Shown: positions 24,616 through 33,150, counted from the stretch's first letter. The stretch is DNA of 52,543 nucleotides from Amycolatopsis taiwanensis DSM 45107 (GCF_000519205.1 NZ_JAFB01000037.1:42732-95274), one strand, 5' to 3'. Notes: a model not told the origin generated them from the sequence alone. Program-made: numbers and translations.

Positions 24616-24775
24616 GTAGCGACTCCTCAGATGACGGCAACCGCTCGTCCGGGCCACTGGCCGGGCGCGGTGACCCCACCGTCACCTGGCAATTGGTCAG
24701 GAGCGGCCCGGTCGTGACGACGGTTTGTTGTAGGGTGTCCGGTACATCCGGTGATCTTGTGGATTGAGGCAGGCG

Positions 24776-25615
24776 ATGAGCGAGGATCTCGATCGGGCGC
24801 GCGAGACTTTGGAGTCCAGCCTCAGTCGGCCCAGCACAGGGCGGGTGTACGACTTCTATCTCGGCGGTCAGCACAACTACGCCATCGACCGTGAGTTTGG
24901 TCAGCGGATGGTCGACATGATGCCGGAAGCTCGGATCTTTGCCCGCGAGAACCGGGCGTTTGTGCGTCGGGCCGTGCGTTACGCCCGGCGGGTTTGTGGC
25001 ATCACGCAGTTTGTCGATATCGGCTCAGGTTTGCCAACTCAGGGCAATGTGCACGAGATCGCCGACGAAAGCGGGCAGGACGCCCGCGTGGTCTATGTCG
25101 ACAATGATCCCGTGGCCCGAGCGCACGCCCAAATCCTGCTCGCCGATACCGCTGACCCCGAGCGACACTTCGCCGTCGACGCCGACTTCCTTGATGGGTT
25201 CACCTTGTGGAAACGGGTTATCGAGACCGGAAGGCTGGATCCCGACCGCCCGATTTGCCTGCTGGTCAGTGCCCTCCTGCATTTCGTGGTGCCCGACCAG
25301 CACCCCGAACAGATGTTGGATTTCTACCGCGATCAGCTTCCCTCTGGATCGCTGCTCGTGCTCAGCCACTGCACGGACGAGGACACCACGCCGGCCCTGC
25401 AAGAAGTCGCCGCCCGCTATGTGGCCACCACCAGCAATGCCCACCTCCGCGGTCGTTCCGAGGTGCGCAAGTTTTTCGGTGACTTCGAGCTGATCGATCC
25501 GGGCCTGGTATGGACTCCCCAGTGGCACCCAGAACTTGCCGCCAGCGACGAGCAGGCCTTCGAGGGAGATCCCGCCGCCACGCTGGCCATCGCCGGCGTC
25601 GCCCGCAAATCTTGA
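24776..25615 (+). CDS. S-adenosyl methyltransferase family protein (DUF574 type)
   Basis: Protein of 279 residues from the ATG at 24776 with GAGG nearby; a TTG four codons earlier is also possible. The N-terminal RVYDFYLGGQHNYAIDRE and the SAM-binding loop FVDIGSGLPTQGNVHEIA, followed by VVYVDNDPVARAH, are typical of the PF04672 family, which is abundant in actinomycetes and has no settled substrate. It ends FEGDPAATLAIAGVARK. The gene stands between the transposase remnant and a decayed stretch, so neighbours give no hint of function. Confidence 0.9.
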   Translation: MSEDLDRARETLESSLSRPSTGRVYDFYLGGQHNYAIDREFGQRMVDMMPEARIFARENRAFVRRAVRYARRVCGITQFVDIGSGLPTQGNVHEIADESGQDARVVYVDNDPVARAHAQILLADTADPERHFAVDADFLDGFTLWKRVIETGRLDPDRPICLLVSALLHFVVPDQHPEQMLDFYRDQLPSGSLLVLSHCTDEDTTPALQEVAARYVATTSNAHLRGRSEVRKFFGDFELIDPGLVWTPQWHPELAASDEQAFEGDPAATLAIAGVARKS

Positions 25616-26058
25616 TTCTCCCACAAAGCGCTTCGCGATCAACTGCAGCGGACCTGTTGCACTGCCTGGCCTGATGCACGGCGCCAAGACGGAGAATCAC
25701 GACCCATACCGAGGCGATCACCATGTGCACCTCGGTCACGAAGGAATGGGTGCACGTCAAGGAGGTCGAGAACGGACGGACGGTCCAAGTCCAGCGTCGA
25801 TACTGCCACGATCAGACAGTAAAGATCGGACTGATGGTTGGCGTATAATGACCTATACAACCAGCTTTGATACGGGACGGAGACCTCGCGGATCGAGTTT
25901 TCCCATTCAGGCTGCCATCGGGTAGTGAGGACGGGCCAACCGACCGAAATCGATACCGTGCAGGTCGAGGCCAGTCAAATCGGCGCTGGTGAAGTCCGTG
26001 ACCGCTCGTTCGACAGTGGTGTTCGGCTTGGCGGCGGACAACCCTGGTCAATGAACGC
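25616..26058. other. region with a possible tiny ORF and a pentapeptide-like remnant
   Basis: No full gene is supported here. On the minus strand, 25907-26030 translates to AVTDFTSADLTGLDLHGIDF near the end of a frame closed by TGA at 25907, like the pentapeptide-type C-terminal tail found on many actinobacterial signalling proteins; the rest of that gene is absent. A separate 41-codon plus-strand frame is listed on its own. Confidence 0.4.
25723..25848 (+). CDS. possible 41-residue small protein
   Basis: ATG at 25723 with GAGG eleven bases upstream, TAA at 25846-25848. The product starts MCTSVTKEWVHVKEVENGRT and has two Cys and a basic middle. It is unlike any family I know. Its composition is less GC-biased than shadow frames, which is the main reason to mention it. 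Confidence 0.25.
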   Translation: MCTSVTKEWVHVKEVENGRTVQVQRRYCHDQTVKIGLMVGV

Positions 26059-26913
26059 CTAGAGCGCGAGCATCGCCGCTGCGACCTCATCGGCGGCCGT
26101 GTCGGGGATCGCGGTCGCGGCCTGTTCGAGCACGAGCAGCCGCGCGCCAGGGATCGTCCGCGCGAGCGCCTGGCCGTTGCCGACGGGGAAGAACCTGTTG
26201 TGCCGACCGTGCACCACGAGCGCCGGTATCGCGAGGTTGGGCAGGCGCTCTCGCCAGCGCGGCGTGCAGTCGAGCTTGGAGAACACGATGCCCAGCTGAT
26301 TGGCCATCTGGACCGCGGGCTCCGTGCTCGGTGTGCGGTCGAAGACGCGTTCAGCGGTCGCACGTGCTGCGGTGGGGTCGTCGCCGAGGATTTCCGCGCT
26401 GGCGGCGGCGCGCTCCGCTACGGTGGCGCGGTCGGACCAGTCGGGCGCCGGGAGCGCGAACAGCCGGTTCATCGTCGCCGCGTCGTGGTCGGGCAGGTCG
26501 TCGTCGACTGGGCCAGGTGCGATGGGTCGCGTCCCAGCGAGGGTCAGCGCCGAGAACACGTCCGGATGGTCGAGCGCGGCGACCTGGGCGACCATCCCGC
26601 CGACACCGATACCCGCCAGATGCGCCGGTCGCTCGCTGAGTCCGCGGGCGAGCGCGGCGGCGTCGGCCGCGAGGTCGCGCAGCGTGTAGGCCGGCGCCTC
26701 GGGGTCGACGGTCGTGGACGTGCCGGAGTCGCGCAGGTCGTAGCGCACGACATGACGTCCGCCGCGAGCGAGCGCCGTGCAGAGCGGGTCGGGCCAGGAC
26801 AGCATGGTCGTGCCACCCGCAAGCAGCACGAGGGGTGCCGCCGGATCACCGAAACGCTCGACCCCGAGCGTGACGCCGTCGAGTGTGCGGAACGAGCAGA
26901 CCGTCGAATGCAT
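26059..26913 (-). CDS. alpha/beta hydrolase-fold protein lacking the catalytic triad
   Basis: Protein of 284 residues from the ATG at 26913, which follows AGGAGG. The fold is that of small alpha/beta hydrolases (FGDPAAPLVLLAGG, then VVRYDLRDSGTS and DLAADAAALARGL). At the nucleophile elbow the usual G-x-S-x-G is GIGVG, with Gly103 in place of Ser. The acid position in VVHGRHNRFFP is Asn239 instead of Asp, and the His position in EQAATAIPD is Thr267. All three catalytic residues are thus replaced while the frame is intact. It may be a binding protein or pseudoenzyme. It is followed by nothing on this strand and preceded by an LLM oxidoreductase gene 92 bases upstream. Confidence 0.85.
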   Translation of the reverse strand: MHSTVCSFRTLDGVTLGVERFGDPAAPLVLLAGGTTMLSWPDPLCTALARGGRHVVRYDLRDSGTSTTVDPEAPAYTLRDLAADAAALARGLSERPAHLAGIGVGGMVAQVAALDHPDVFSALTLAGTRPIAPGPVDDDLPDHDAATMNRLFALPAPDWSDRATVAERAAASAEILGDDPTAARATAERVFDRTPSTEPAVQMANQLGIVFSKLDCTPRWRERLPNLAIPALVVHGRHNRFFPVGNGQALARTIPGARLLVLEQAATAIPDTAADEVAAAMLAL

Positions 26914-27005
26914 CGTCAACCTCCTGGTCAGGCGCGCCACTGCGACACACGCTACTTTTCTCACCTCGCGGCGCGCTTCATCGTGGACGCTTCCTCGCCG
27001 CCCAA

Positions 27006-27809
27006 CTACCGTCGGGCGAGCTTGGCTACGACCGGAGCGAACCTGTCGGCAAAGTCGGCACCGAAGACGAAATAGGAGAAGCCGATCTCCTCCCGCCGTC
27101 GCTGGATCTCCTCGAGCGCGGCCGCGGGGTCATCCGGAAGTACGGTCAGCGCGTCCGCCGCGCGAAGCGCAACAGGGTCGGTATCGGGATGTGCCATGTA
27201 TGGCGCGACCGTGTCGCCAACAACCGGCACGGCGAGCGCGAGTTCGGGGCCTCTGCTGGTGCGGAACTCGCGTGCCAGCCGCTCGACTTCGACCCGAGGC
27301 TGGTTCCCCAGCGCGAAGGTGACCGTGTCTGCGACCTCAGCCGCCAGCGCCCGGGCTTTTGGACCGAGCACGGCCATCGCCACGGGCGTGTGATGGTCGG
27401 CACCGTCGAGATCTCGCAGCGTTCTTACGGTCTCACGTATCTGGGCCAGCCGCTCGTTCGGCGGGACGACGGGCAGTCCCTTGTTGCGCAGTTCGTCCTC
27501 AATTCCTGGTCTGCCGACTCCGATGCCCATCTCGAAGCGACCGCCGGTCATCAGCGACAGCGAGTGCGCTTCCCACGCCGTCAGCCAGGCCGGGCGTAGC
27601 GGAGAGGCATACACCCAGGTACCTACGCGCAGGTCGGTAAGGGCCGCGGCGGTGGCCAGCATGGGGCCGGGCGCCGGTTGCGTCTGGGGGAAGTCGGGCA
27701 CCAGCAGCGTCGAGTAGCCGCTGTCGGCGATGCGGCGCACACGGTCTCGCCACGTCGGCAGGTCAGTTCTGAGCGGGGCAACGACCCCGAATCGAAACGG
27801 TCTCGTCAT
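27006..27809 (-). CDS. LLM-class (luciferase-like) flavin or F420-dependent oxidoreductase
   Basis: Bacterial-luciferase-fold protein of 267 residues from the ATG at 27809, with GAGGAATCC upstream. Features are FGVVAPLRTDLPTWRDRVRR at the start, LLVPDFPQTQPAPGPMLATA, the TGGRFEMGIGVGRPGIEDEL segment typical of the TIGR03621/F420 LLM subgroup, and AVLGPKARALAAEVADTV. The cofactor, F420 or FMN, is not decided by the motifs. It probably forms a unit with the pseudohydrolase gene 92 bases downstream. Confidence 0.9.
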   Translation of the reverse strand: MTRPFRFGVVAPLRTDLPTWRDRVRRIADSGYSTLLVPDFPQTQPAPGPMLATAAALTDLRVGTWVYASPLRPAWLTAWEAHSLSLMTGGRFEMGIGVGRPGIEDELRNKGLPVVPPNERLAQIRETVRTLRDLDGADHHTPVAMAVLGPKARALAAEVADTVTFALGNQPRVEVERLAREFRTSRGPELALAVPVVGDTVAPYMAHPDTDPVALRAADALTVLPDDPAAALEEIQRRREEIGFSYFVFGADFADRFAPVVAKLARR

Positions 27810-28205
27810 ACCTGGATTCCTCTCTGCGGTCGGCGAGATCACCTGGCCTCCCACCCCTGGGGAAGGTCCATGATCATCTCCGTCGGTATATCCAGCGATA
27901 TCGACCGTGGACCCACCCGAAATTCATCGGTGCAGCCGAGATCGTGTACACGCTCCTGCGAACACCCTGAACATGAGACTGCTGGCCCGGCTGCCCGGCA
28001 ACAGTGGATGTTGCCACGGCAAGCATCTTGCTTCCTGTTGGTGCTCCTCGGTTTCTCGGTGATGACGGCCGCGTGGCCGTGGGCGCGTGTGAGATCGTGC
28101 GGCCGGTGGCGGCCGGGGGTGTGATTCCTGCGGCCGAGGGCGTTCCGGACCTGGACGATCGCGACACGCGAACGGTGGACGGGAAAGGCCAACGGCAAGG
28201 TGCTG
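27810..28205. other. intergenic region, no gene called
   Basis: About 400 bases between the LLM gene start and the terminator of the secreted hydrolase. Open frames on both strands lack ribosome sites and recognisable content. A Cys-rich minus-strand frame (27839-28198) was considered and not accepted. The stretch before 27809 must hold the promoter of the LLM gene. Confidence 0.5.
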
Positions 28206-28253
28206 ATCCGTCCTGAGGCCGGACGTCACACGTGTCTCGACCTCAGGACGGAT
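28206..28253. terminator. stem-loop after the secreted hydrolase gene
   Basis: Arm ATCCGTCCTGAGG (28206-28218) and its exact reverse complement (28241-28253) enclose a 22-base loop. It begins three bases beyond the stop of the minus-strand hydrolase gene, the expected place for a terminator. Confidence 0.6.
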
Positions 28254-28256
28254 GGG

Positions 28257-29654
28257 CTACAGCGAGGGGCGTAATGCGCGAGGTGGCTGCTGGCCGGTGA
28301 ATGCCGGCGGCTGGATCTGCTCAGTGGCGGTGAAGATGTCGAAGACGGTCTGCTGCTGTGGGGTGAAGGTCGCGGCCCGGGTGTTCAGGGTGTTCGGGCT
28401 GGTGTCCGGCCACGTTCCGGTCTCCACTCGGTCGAGCAACGTCTGCAGGGCCAGGATCTCGTCTGCCGCGCTGAACGGCCCGTGGTCGCCGCGGCCGACG
28501 TAGAGTTGGCGCAGCCGGTCGGGGTGGCCGGCGAGGCGGACTTGCTCGCCGTACCAGCGGGCGTCGGAGGCGACGATGCCCTCGGCGACGCCGTGCAGGG
28601 TCACCACCGGCGTCGGCGTGGTGCCGGCGGTGACACCGAACCGGTACATCCACCACAGCGCCTGCGGATCCGGCGTGACACGGGGCGCGTCGGCCAGTCG
28701 CCGCAGGTCGTCCCGTACGTCCGCACCCGCTGCTCGATACGCCTGCTCGACGAGGTCACGCTGGCCGGAGCGGGCGAGTTCCCCGGCGTAGTCGACGCCG
28801 ACGTTGAACGACGGGTTGCCGCCCGCGCGCCGTTCGATGTCCAGCCTGCCCTGGGGGCCGAGAGTCGCGATGTAGGCCGATTCGATCCACCACTCCTGCT
28901 GACGGATCCGCTCGACCAGGTCGGTCGGTTGTGGCTGGTGGGCACTTGCCCAGCCCGACAGGCCACCGATGGCGCCGATCAGTGCCAGCTTCGCCCGGCC
29001 CGCCGGGGTGGTCAGTGCCTGCTGAACGGCCCGTTGCAGTACCTGCACGCTGTGGCCGGGGTCGACTGCCTTGACCAACTCCAGTCGCTGGTCGTCGGTC
29101 AGCAAGGTGCGGACGGCGAAGGTGACGTCCAGTCCGCGGTTCATGGTCGCCTGCACGTCCTGTTGGCCGGAGATGGCCAGCACACCGTCGAACCTGCCCG
29201 GATTGCGCTCGGCGAGGCGCGTCGCGATGCCACCGCCCATGGAGAACCCGCTGGCGATCGTGCGCCGGGGTTTGCCGATGGTGGCATCAAACCAGTCCAA
29301 CAGCGCGATCTGGTCCTCCAGTGCTTCCTTGGCCACCATCCCGACCCGGCCCCGGAAATCGGACCCGGCCAGCGCGTAGCCGTGATCGAGTAACCACTGC
29401 TCGGTCTCCGCCCGGTTGGCGAGCGGGATCCCGGGCGGAATCGGGACGCCCTCCGGCACATATCCGTGGCTGAACAGGATCAGCGTGCCGTTCCAGTGCT
29501 GCGGCGTCTCGACCCGATAGTCGGCGCCGTTGAGGGTGCCGGTGTAGGTGTGCCGTCCCGGCTCCACCGCACCTGCGGTGCCTGTGGCGACGGTCAGCCC
29601 GGCAACCAGACCAACCAGTAGTACCACCAAGGTGCGCCATCGAGGTTGTCTCAT
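28257..29654 (-). CDS. secreted alpha/beta hydrolase
   Basis: Exported protein of 465 residues. Residues 1-29 form a Sec signal peptide (RWR, hydrophobic core VVLLVGLVAGLTVATG, cleavage near AGA). The hydrolase domain shows ILFSHGYVPEG with the oxyanion region, SDFRGR, and the nucleophile Ser138 in GFSMGGG. A likely His lies in GRGDHGPFS near residue 410 and an acid in between. Long helical insertions separate core elements, as in tannase/feruloyl-esterase or secreted peptidase relatives; substrate is unknown. AAGGAG precedes the start. Terminators lie on both sides, so it is monocistronic. Confidence 0.85.
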   Translation of the reverse strand: MRQPRWRTLVVLLVGLVAGLTVATGTAGAVEPGRHTYTGTLNGADYRVETPQHWNGTLILFSHGYVPEGVPIPPGIPLANRAETEQWLLDHGYALAGSDFRGRVGMVAKEALEDQIALLDWFDATIGKPRRTIASGFSMGGGIATRLAERNPGRFDGVLAISGQQDVQATMNRGLDVTFAVRTLLTDDQRLELVKAVDPGHSVQVLQRAVQQALTTPAGRAKLALIGAIGGLSGWASAHQPQPTDLVERIRQQEWWIESAYIATLGPQGRLDIERRAGGNPSFNVGVDYAGELARSGQRDLVEQAYRAAGADVRDDLRRLADAPRVTPDPQALWWMYRFGVTAGTTPTPVVTLHGVAEGIVASDARWYGEQVRLAGHPDRLRQLYVGRGDHGPFSAADEILALQTLLDRVETGTWPDTSPNTLNTRAATFTPQQQTVFDIFTATEQIQPPAFTGQQPPRALRPSL

Positions 29655-29690
29655 GGGGCCTGTTCTCCTTCGCTCACTCGAACTCTCGAG

Positions 29691-29730
29691 GACCCGACGC
29701 GCAGGACACAGATGTCCTGCGCGTCGGGTC
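29691..29730. terminator. strong stem-loop after the truncated SRPBCC gene
   Basis: Arm GACCCGACGCGCAGGACA (29691-29708), loop CAGA, exact reverse complement (29713-29730). It is 85 bases beyond the minus-strand SRPBCC stop and just before the start of the secreted hydrolase gene. The 18-base perfect arms make a factor-independent terminator likely, though there is no long T-run. Confidence 0.65.
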
Positions 29731-29814
29731 TGTCCTGTCAGTGGGTGGGTTTCGCGCGGGCTGTAGGGACTGCCGGTCAGCGGCGTGGCAGGGTGTTGGG
29801 GATGGTCCGGCCGG

Positions 29815-30054
29815 TCATTGGGAGGTCAGCACCTTCTCCAGCCGCGCCATCGAGTCACGCAGGCCGTTCTCCATGCCGCTGGCGATCGCCCCGTCCCGGC
29901 TCTCCACGGAGGGAAAGACGGAGCGGGTGCGCACGCGGGTACGTCCACCGAGGTCCTCGAAGGTCAGCGACTCGAGGCTGACGTCGTTCGGCCGACCGTC
30001 GTACTGGAAGGTCTGCACGATCCGCTTGTTCGCCACGACCGTGGTCTCGTTCAT
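29815..30054 (-). pseudogene. SRPBCC (AHSA1) protein gene with internal deletion
   Basis: A 79-residue frame starts MNETTVV and runs at once into NKRIVQTFQYDGRPNDVSLE, FEDLGGRTRVRTRSVFPSVE and a C-terminal helix GMENGLRDSMARLEKVL. These are the second half of AHSA1/Bet v1-like proteins of about 155 residues; the first about 75 residues, with the WxxP and GG-W strands, are missing although the start codon and the ATGA overlap with the ArsR gene are kept. I infer an in-frame internal deletion. The remaining half is unlikely to form the ligand-binding helix-grip fold. Confidence 0.65.
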
Positions 30055-30404
30055 TTCTTCTGCTCCTTCATGGTGTCCAGCACCGCGTCGAGGCGGCGGT
30101 GCTGCTGCTCGACGGCCAGCCGGTACCGGTCGATCCAACTGGTCAGCTCCTCCAGGGCGGCCGCGTTCAAGTGACAGGGGCGGCGCTGGGCGTCCCGGCT
30201 GCGGGTGATCAGCCCGGCCGTCTCCAGTACCTGGATGTGCCGTGAGACTGCCTGCTTGGTGATGGGGAACAGTTCGGCGAGCTCGTTGACGGTCGCCTCG
30301 CCACGGGACAGCCGGGCGATCATCGCCCGCCGGACGGGGTCGCCCAACGCGGTGAACGCCCGGTCCAGCCTCTCCTCCACCTCGTCAACAGTCACGTTGT
30401 TCAA
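30051..30404 (-). CDS. ArsR-family regulator
   Basis: Winged-helix regulator of 117 residues. RAFTALGDPVRRAMIARLSRG is the N-terminal helix pair, and ELFPITKQAVSRHIQVLETAGLI the recognition helix and following turn. No cysteine metal site is present, as expected for the subgroup that is linked to SRPBCC genes. The TTG at 30404 and a GTG at 30395 are alternative starts. It overlaps the SRPBCC remnant by four bases, the usual arrangement for this pair. Confidence 0.9.
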   Translation of the reverse strand: MNNVTVDEVEERLDRAFTALGDPVRRAMIARLSRGEATVNELAELFPITKQAVSRHIQVLETAGLITRSRDAQRRPCHLNAAALEELTSWIDRYRLAVEQQHRRLDAVLDTMKEQKK

Positions 30405-30415
30405 CTCATCTCTTT

Positions 30416-30433
30416 ATCAACCGATGCGTTGAA
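30416..30433. promoter_or_regulatory. candidate ArsR operator
   Basis: ATCAAC, six bases, GTTGAA form an imperfect inverted repeat 12 bases before the TTG start of the ArsR gene. The stretch is AT-rich relative to its surroundings. ArsR proteins commonly bind such a dyad over their own promoter. No experiment-like support is available from sequence alone. Confidence 0.35.
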
Positions 30434-30536
30434 TATACGAGGTCGGCGTGGACGGGTCAAGCGGCAGTCGCGCGGTGATCATGGAGACGGGCAGGTGGCC
30501 GAGCGTCGGCACGACCCGTTTCCGCCAGCCCGCCAA

Positions 30537-31290
30537 CTAAGGGTCGGTGGTCTTCGCCTCCAACCCGCGCAGCGCGAGTTCCATGTTCGCTTCGCCGTAG
30601 CCGGCGAGTGCCATGGTTGCCGTGTTCGGGTCGATCCCTTGTGCTGCAAGCCTTTTCAGGCTGCTAATCCACTTCTTGGCGTCGTCTTTTTTCACGCGAG
30701 GCGAAATTCAGGCGACCGAGAGACCGGTGTACCCCGGTGAGGCCCAGCATGGCAAATGCTCGACCATGCTCGAACTTACCTATTGTACTCGCATCGGCGC
30801 CCTGGAACAACGAGTGGGAACCACGCCCGTCGTTGTTGCGCAGTCCCAACAATGGTTGGAGAGAGCAGGGCAGCTGGCAGGCGTACTTGTGCCAGTCATG
30901 CTCAATCGCAAACCTCGCAACCGCGAGAAGGTTGCCGTACTCGGCATTCAGGGCGTCGATGGCAGCCTCGGTAGAGTCGACCTTCCTTATGTACTCAGGC
31001 GTGTGCTCGACTTCGGGGACAGCGTCGTTGATACTGCCGTCCAGACATTTGCACCAGGTGGAGGCGGTACAGGTAGTAAACGAGCATGGAAGTAGAAACG
31101 CCCACTGGTTCGCCGCTTGACAAGGTTGTCGTCGAACAGCGATTCCAGGACGTATTCCGCCTGGTAGGGGACTGGCCGGTGATCGCCGCAACCAGGTAGG
31201 AGTCGACACCAGGATCCGTTGTCCCGCCTGCACGTTCCATTGTCTCCGGGCCGCCGATACGGGTCACGCTGAGATGGCGAGATTGCATGC
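30537..31290 (-). pseudogene. remains of an NB-ARC/TPR (AfsR/SARP-like) regulator
   Basis: Pieces of one gene appear in order but in changing frames: VAAITGQSP (near 31180), EYVLESLFDDNLVKRRTSGR (near 31130), then STEAAIDALNAEYGNLLAVA and IEHDWHKYACQLPCSLQPLL (near 30960-30850), and a later TPR-like stretch AFAMLGLTGVHRSLGRL (near 30730). These match the winged-helix and TPR parts of NB-ARC regulators. A separate tail, GIDPNTATMALAGYGEANME, ends at TAG 30537-30539. Several frameshifts and deletions separate them, so no functional product is possible. Confidence 0.65.
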
Positions 31291-31321
31291 CAGCCCCTCC
31301 GTCTTCAGCGGTCTGTCATGG

Positions 31322-32479
31322 CTAGTCGGAGTGGAGTTCCACGATCGTGATGTCCGACGGCGCGCCGACCCGCATCGGCGGACCGTAGAAGCCGGCTCCG
31401 CTGGTGACGTAGAGCTGCGTGTCGCCCTGGGTGGACAGGCCGGACACCGCCACCTGGGTGGCCGCCACCAGCAGGTTGAACGGCGCGATCTGCCCGCCGT
31501 GGGTGTGGCCGGACAGCTGCAGGTCGACCCCGGCCGCGGCGGCGTCGTGGACGACGCTCGGCTGGTGCGCGAGCAACACCATCGCCCGCTCCTTGTCCCA
31601 GCCGCGCAACGTGCGCGCGACGTCCGGGCCCTGCCCGTCCTCGACCAGCGCGCCCGGGTCGAGCACCCCGGCGAGCTCGAACTGCCCCCCGTTGTGTGTG
31701 ATCGTCGTGCGTTCGTTGAGCAGCGGCCGGACGCCGAGCGTGCGGACGTAGTCGACCCATTCGGTGTAGCGGTAGTGATACTCGTGGTTTCCGGTCACGA
31801 AGAACGTGCCGTGGGTGCTGCGCAGCTCGCGTACCGGTTCGACGGCGTCGGAGAGGTGGTCGACCGTGCCCTCGACCAAATCGCCGGCGATGGCGACGAT
31901 GTCGGGCCGGGAGTCGTTGATCATGTCGACGACCCGCTGGGTGAATCCGCGCCCGCGCAGGGAGCCGAGGTGCAGGTCGCTGACCAGCGCGATCCGGCAG
32001 CCGCTCGCCTTAGGATCCAGGCGCGGCAGGCGGATGCGCACGGTGCGCATCCTCGGGTCGGCGAACGCGGCGGGAATTCCGAAGCCCGCCGCGGCGACCG
32101 CGGTCACGCCGGCGATCACCCCGGTCCCCCTGGCGAGGAACTGCCTGCGGGAGATCCCGTTCTTGTCCGGGTCGCGGTCGCGGCGGACCCAGCCGCGCAG
32201 GAACAGGCGCGGGATTTCCAGCACCAGCACGACGAGGACGCCGTAGAAGAACATCCCGAACCAGACCCAGCCGGGCCACGCGAACCACAGCGTGTCCGAC
32301 GGCGGCATGCGCGTGCTGAGCAGCAGGGCCGCGACCATGAACAGGTCGAGCACGATGAGCAGGCCGGTGACGATCCGCCTGCGGGGGCCGGGCGCCATCC
32401 CCTGTTTGACCACGCGCCACCACACGTAGACGTGCAACAGGCTCAGTCCGATGGCCAGCGGTGTGTGATAAAAAGGCAT
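31322..32479 (-). CDS. membrane metallophosphoesterase
   Basis: Protein of 385 residues. Three membrane helices fill the first 92 residues, a loop with SRRQFLARG (110-118) and a further hydrophobic stretch (about 119-138) follow, and the calcineurin-like phosphoesterase domain begins near 160: SDLHLG (Asp168, His170), GDLVEG (Asp200), TGNHEYH (Asn231, His232) and SGHTHGGQ near 312. These are the two-metal ligands of the family, close to YkuE/YaeI-type enzymes that can act on lipid phosphates. The twin-arginine-like motif inside the protein may route the domain across the membrane. It is flanked by the regulator remnant and a divergent gene. Confidence 0.9.
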   Translation of the reverse strand: MPFYHTPLAIGLSLLHVYVWWRVVKQGMAPGPRRRIVTGLLIVLDLFMVAALLLSTRMPPSDTLWFAWPGWVWFGMFFYGVLVVLVLEIPRLFLRGWVRRDRDPDKNGISRRQFLARGTGVIAGVTAVAAAGFGIPAAFADPRMRTVRIRLPRLDPKASGCRIALVSDLHLGSLRGRGFTQRVVDMINDSRPDIVAIAGDLVEGTVDHLSDAVEPVRELRSTHGTFFVTGNHEYHYRYTEWVDYVRTLGVRPLLNERTTITHNGGQFELAGVLDPGALVEDGQGPDVARTLRGWDKERAMVLLAHQPSVVHDAAAAGVDLQLSGHTHGGQIAPFNLLVAATQVAVSGLSTQGDTQLYVTSGAGFYGPPMRVGAPSDITIVELHSD

Positions 32480-32723
32480 CGTTGATCATCGTGCCAGCAG
32501 GCCGCTGCCGCGCACATCCGCTGCCGGGCGGCACCGCGTCTACGTCGATCCGCGTACGAGCCGTGCTCGACCGTCCATCCGCGCCCACACCGCCGAAGCT
32601 ACGCAAGTCTGCGTAGCCCGGGATACGTGGCTGAACGGATGTCGTTTCTGTCCGTTCCCACGAAAGTAGCACCCAGGGGCATTCGCGGCCTCGGACTCAT
32701 TCAGTGGCAGACAAGGAGCAATC

Positions 32724-33107
32724 ATGAGCAATGACTCGGTCATTTCGCGTCGAGCGCCTGTCTGGGGCGGACTCCTGGCTGGCGCCATCGGCATCTATCT
32801 GCAGAAGGCCGGCGGGGTCAACTACGACGCCGTTCCCCCGGGCGCGATCATCTTCGTCGTCGGAGCGCTCCTCGTGCTGGCCCTGCCCTGGGCCTGGGTG
32901 CCGCTGCTCGGCGTCCTGGTCAGCGTGTTCATGATCATCGGCTTCGTGTCACGGTCGGAGTCGCTCGCGCGCCTCGGCCACCCCGGCGACTTCCTCGCCT
33001 TCCTGGGCACCTGGATCCAGGTCATCGGCGTGGTCGCCACGCTCATCTTCGGGATCACACTGACGATCTCGGGAATGCGCACGGCCAAGGCCGGCACGCA
33101 GAGCTAG
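32724..33107 (+). CDS. small integral membrane protein
   Basis: Protein of 127 residues with a strong AAGGAG site. Four hydrophobic segments are visible: about 13-27, 38-56, 57-74 and 95-117 (GTWIQVIGVVATLIFGITL). The N-terminus is cytoplasmic and polar. I do not recognise a family. It is divergent from the metallophosphoesterase with a shared promoter region of about 240 bases and is closed by a clear terminator, so it is a single-gene unit. Confidence 0.8.
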   Translation: MSNDSVISRRAPVWGGLLAGAIGIYLQKAGGVNYDAVPPGAIIFVVGALLVLALPWAWVPLLGVLVSVFMIIGFVSRSESLARLGHPGDFLAFLGTWIQVIGVVATLIFGITLTISGMRTAKAGTQS

Positions 33108-33150
33108 TTCACCCCGCCTCTCTTCGTCGCGGGGCCGCGGCGTCGGAGAA

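Noticed and set aside
27839..28198. 119-codon minus-strand Cys-containing frame
   Set aside because: No ribosome site and a composition like neighbouring non-coding frames; no family recognised.
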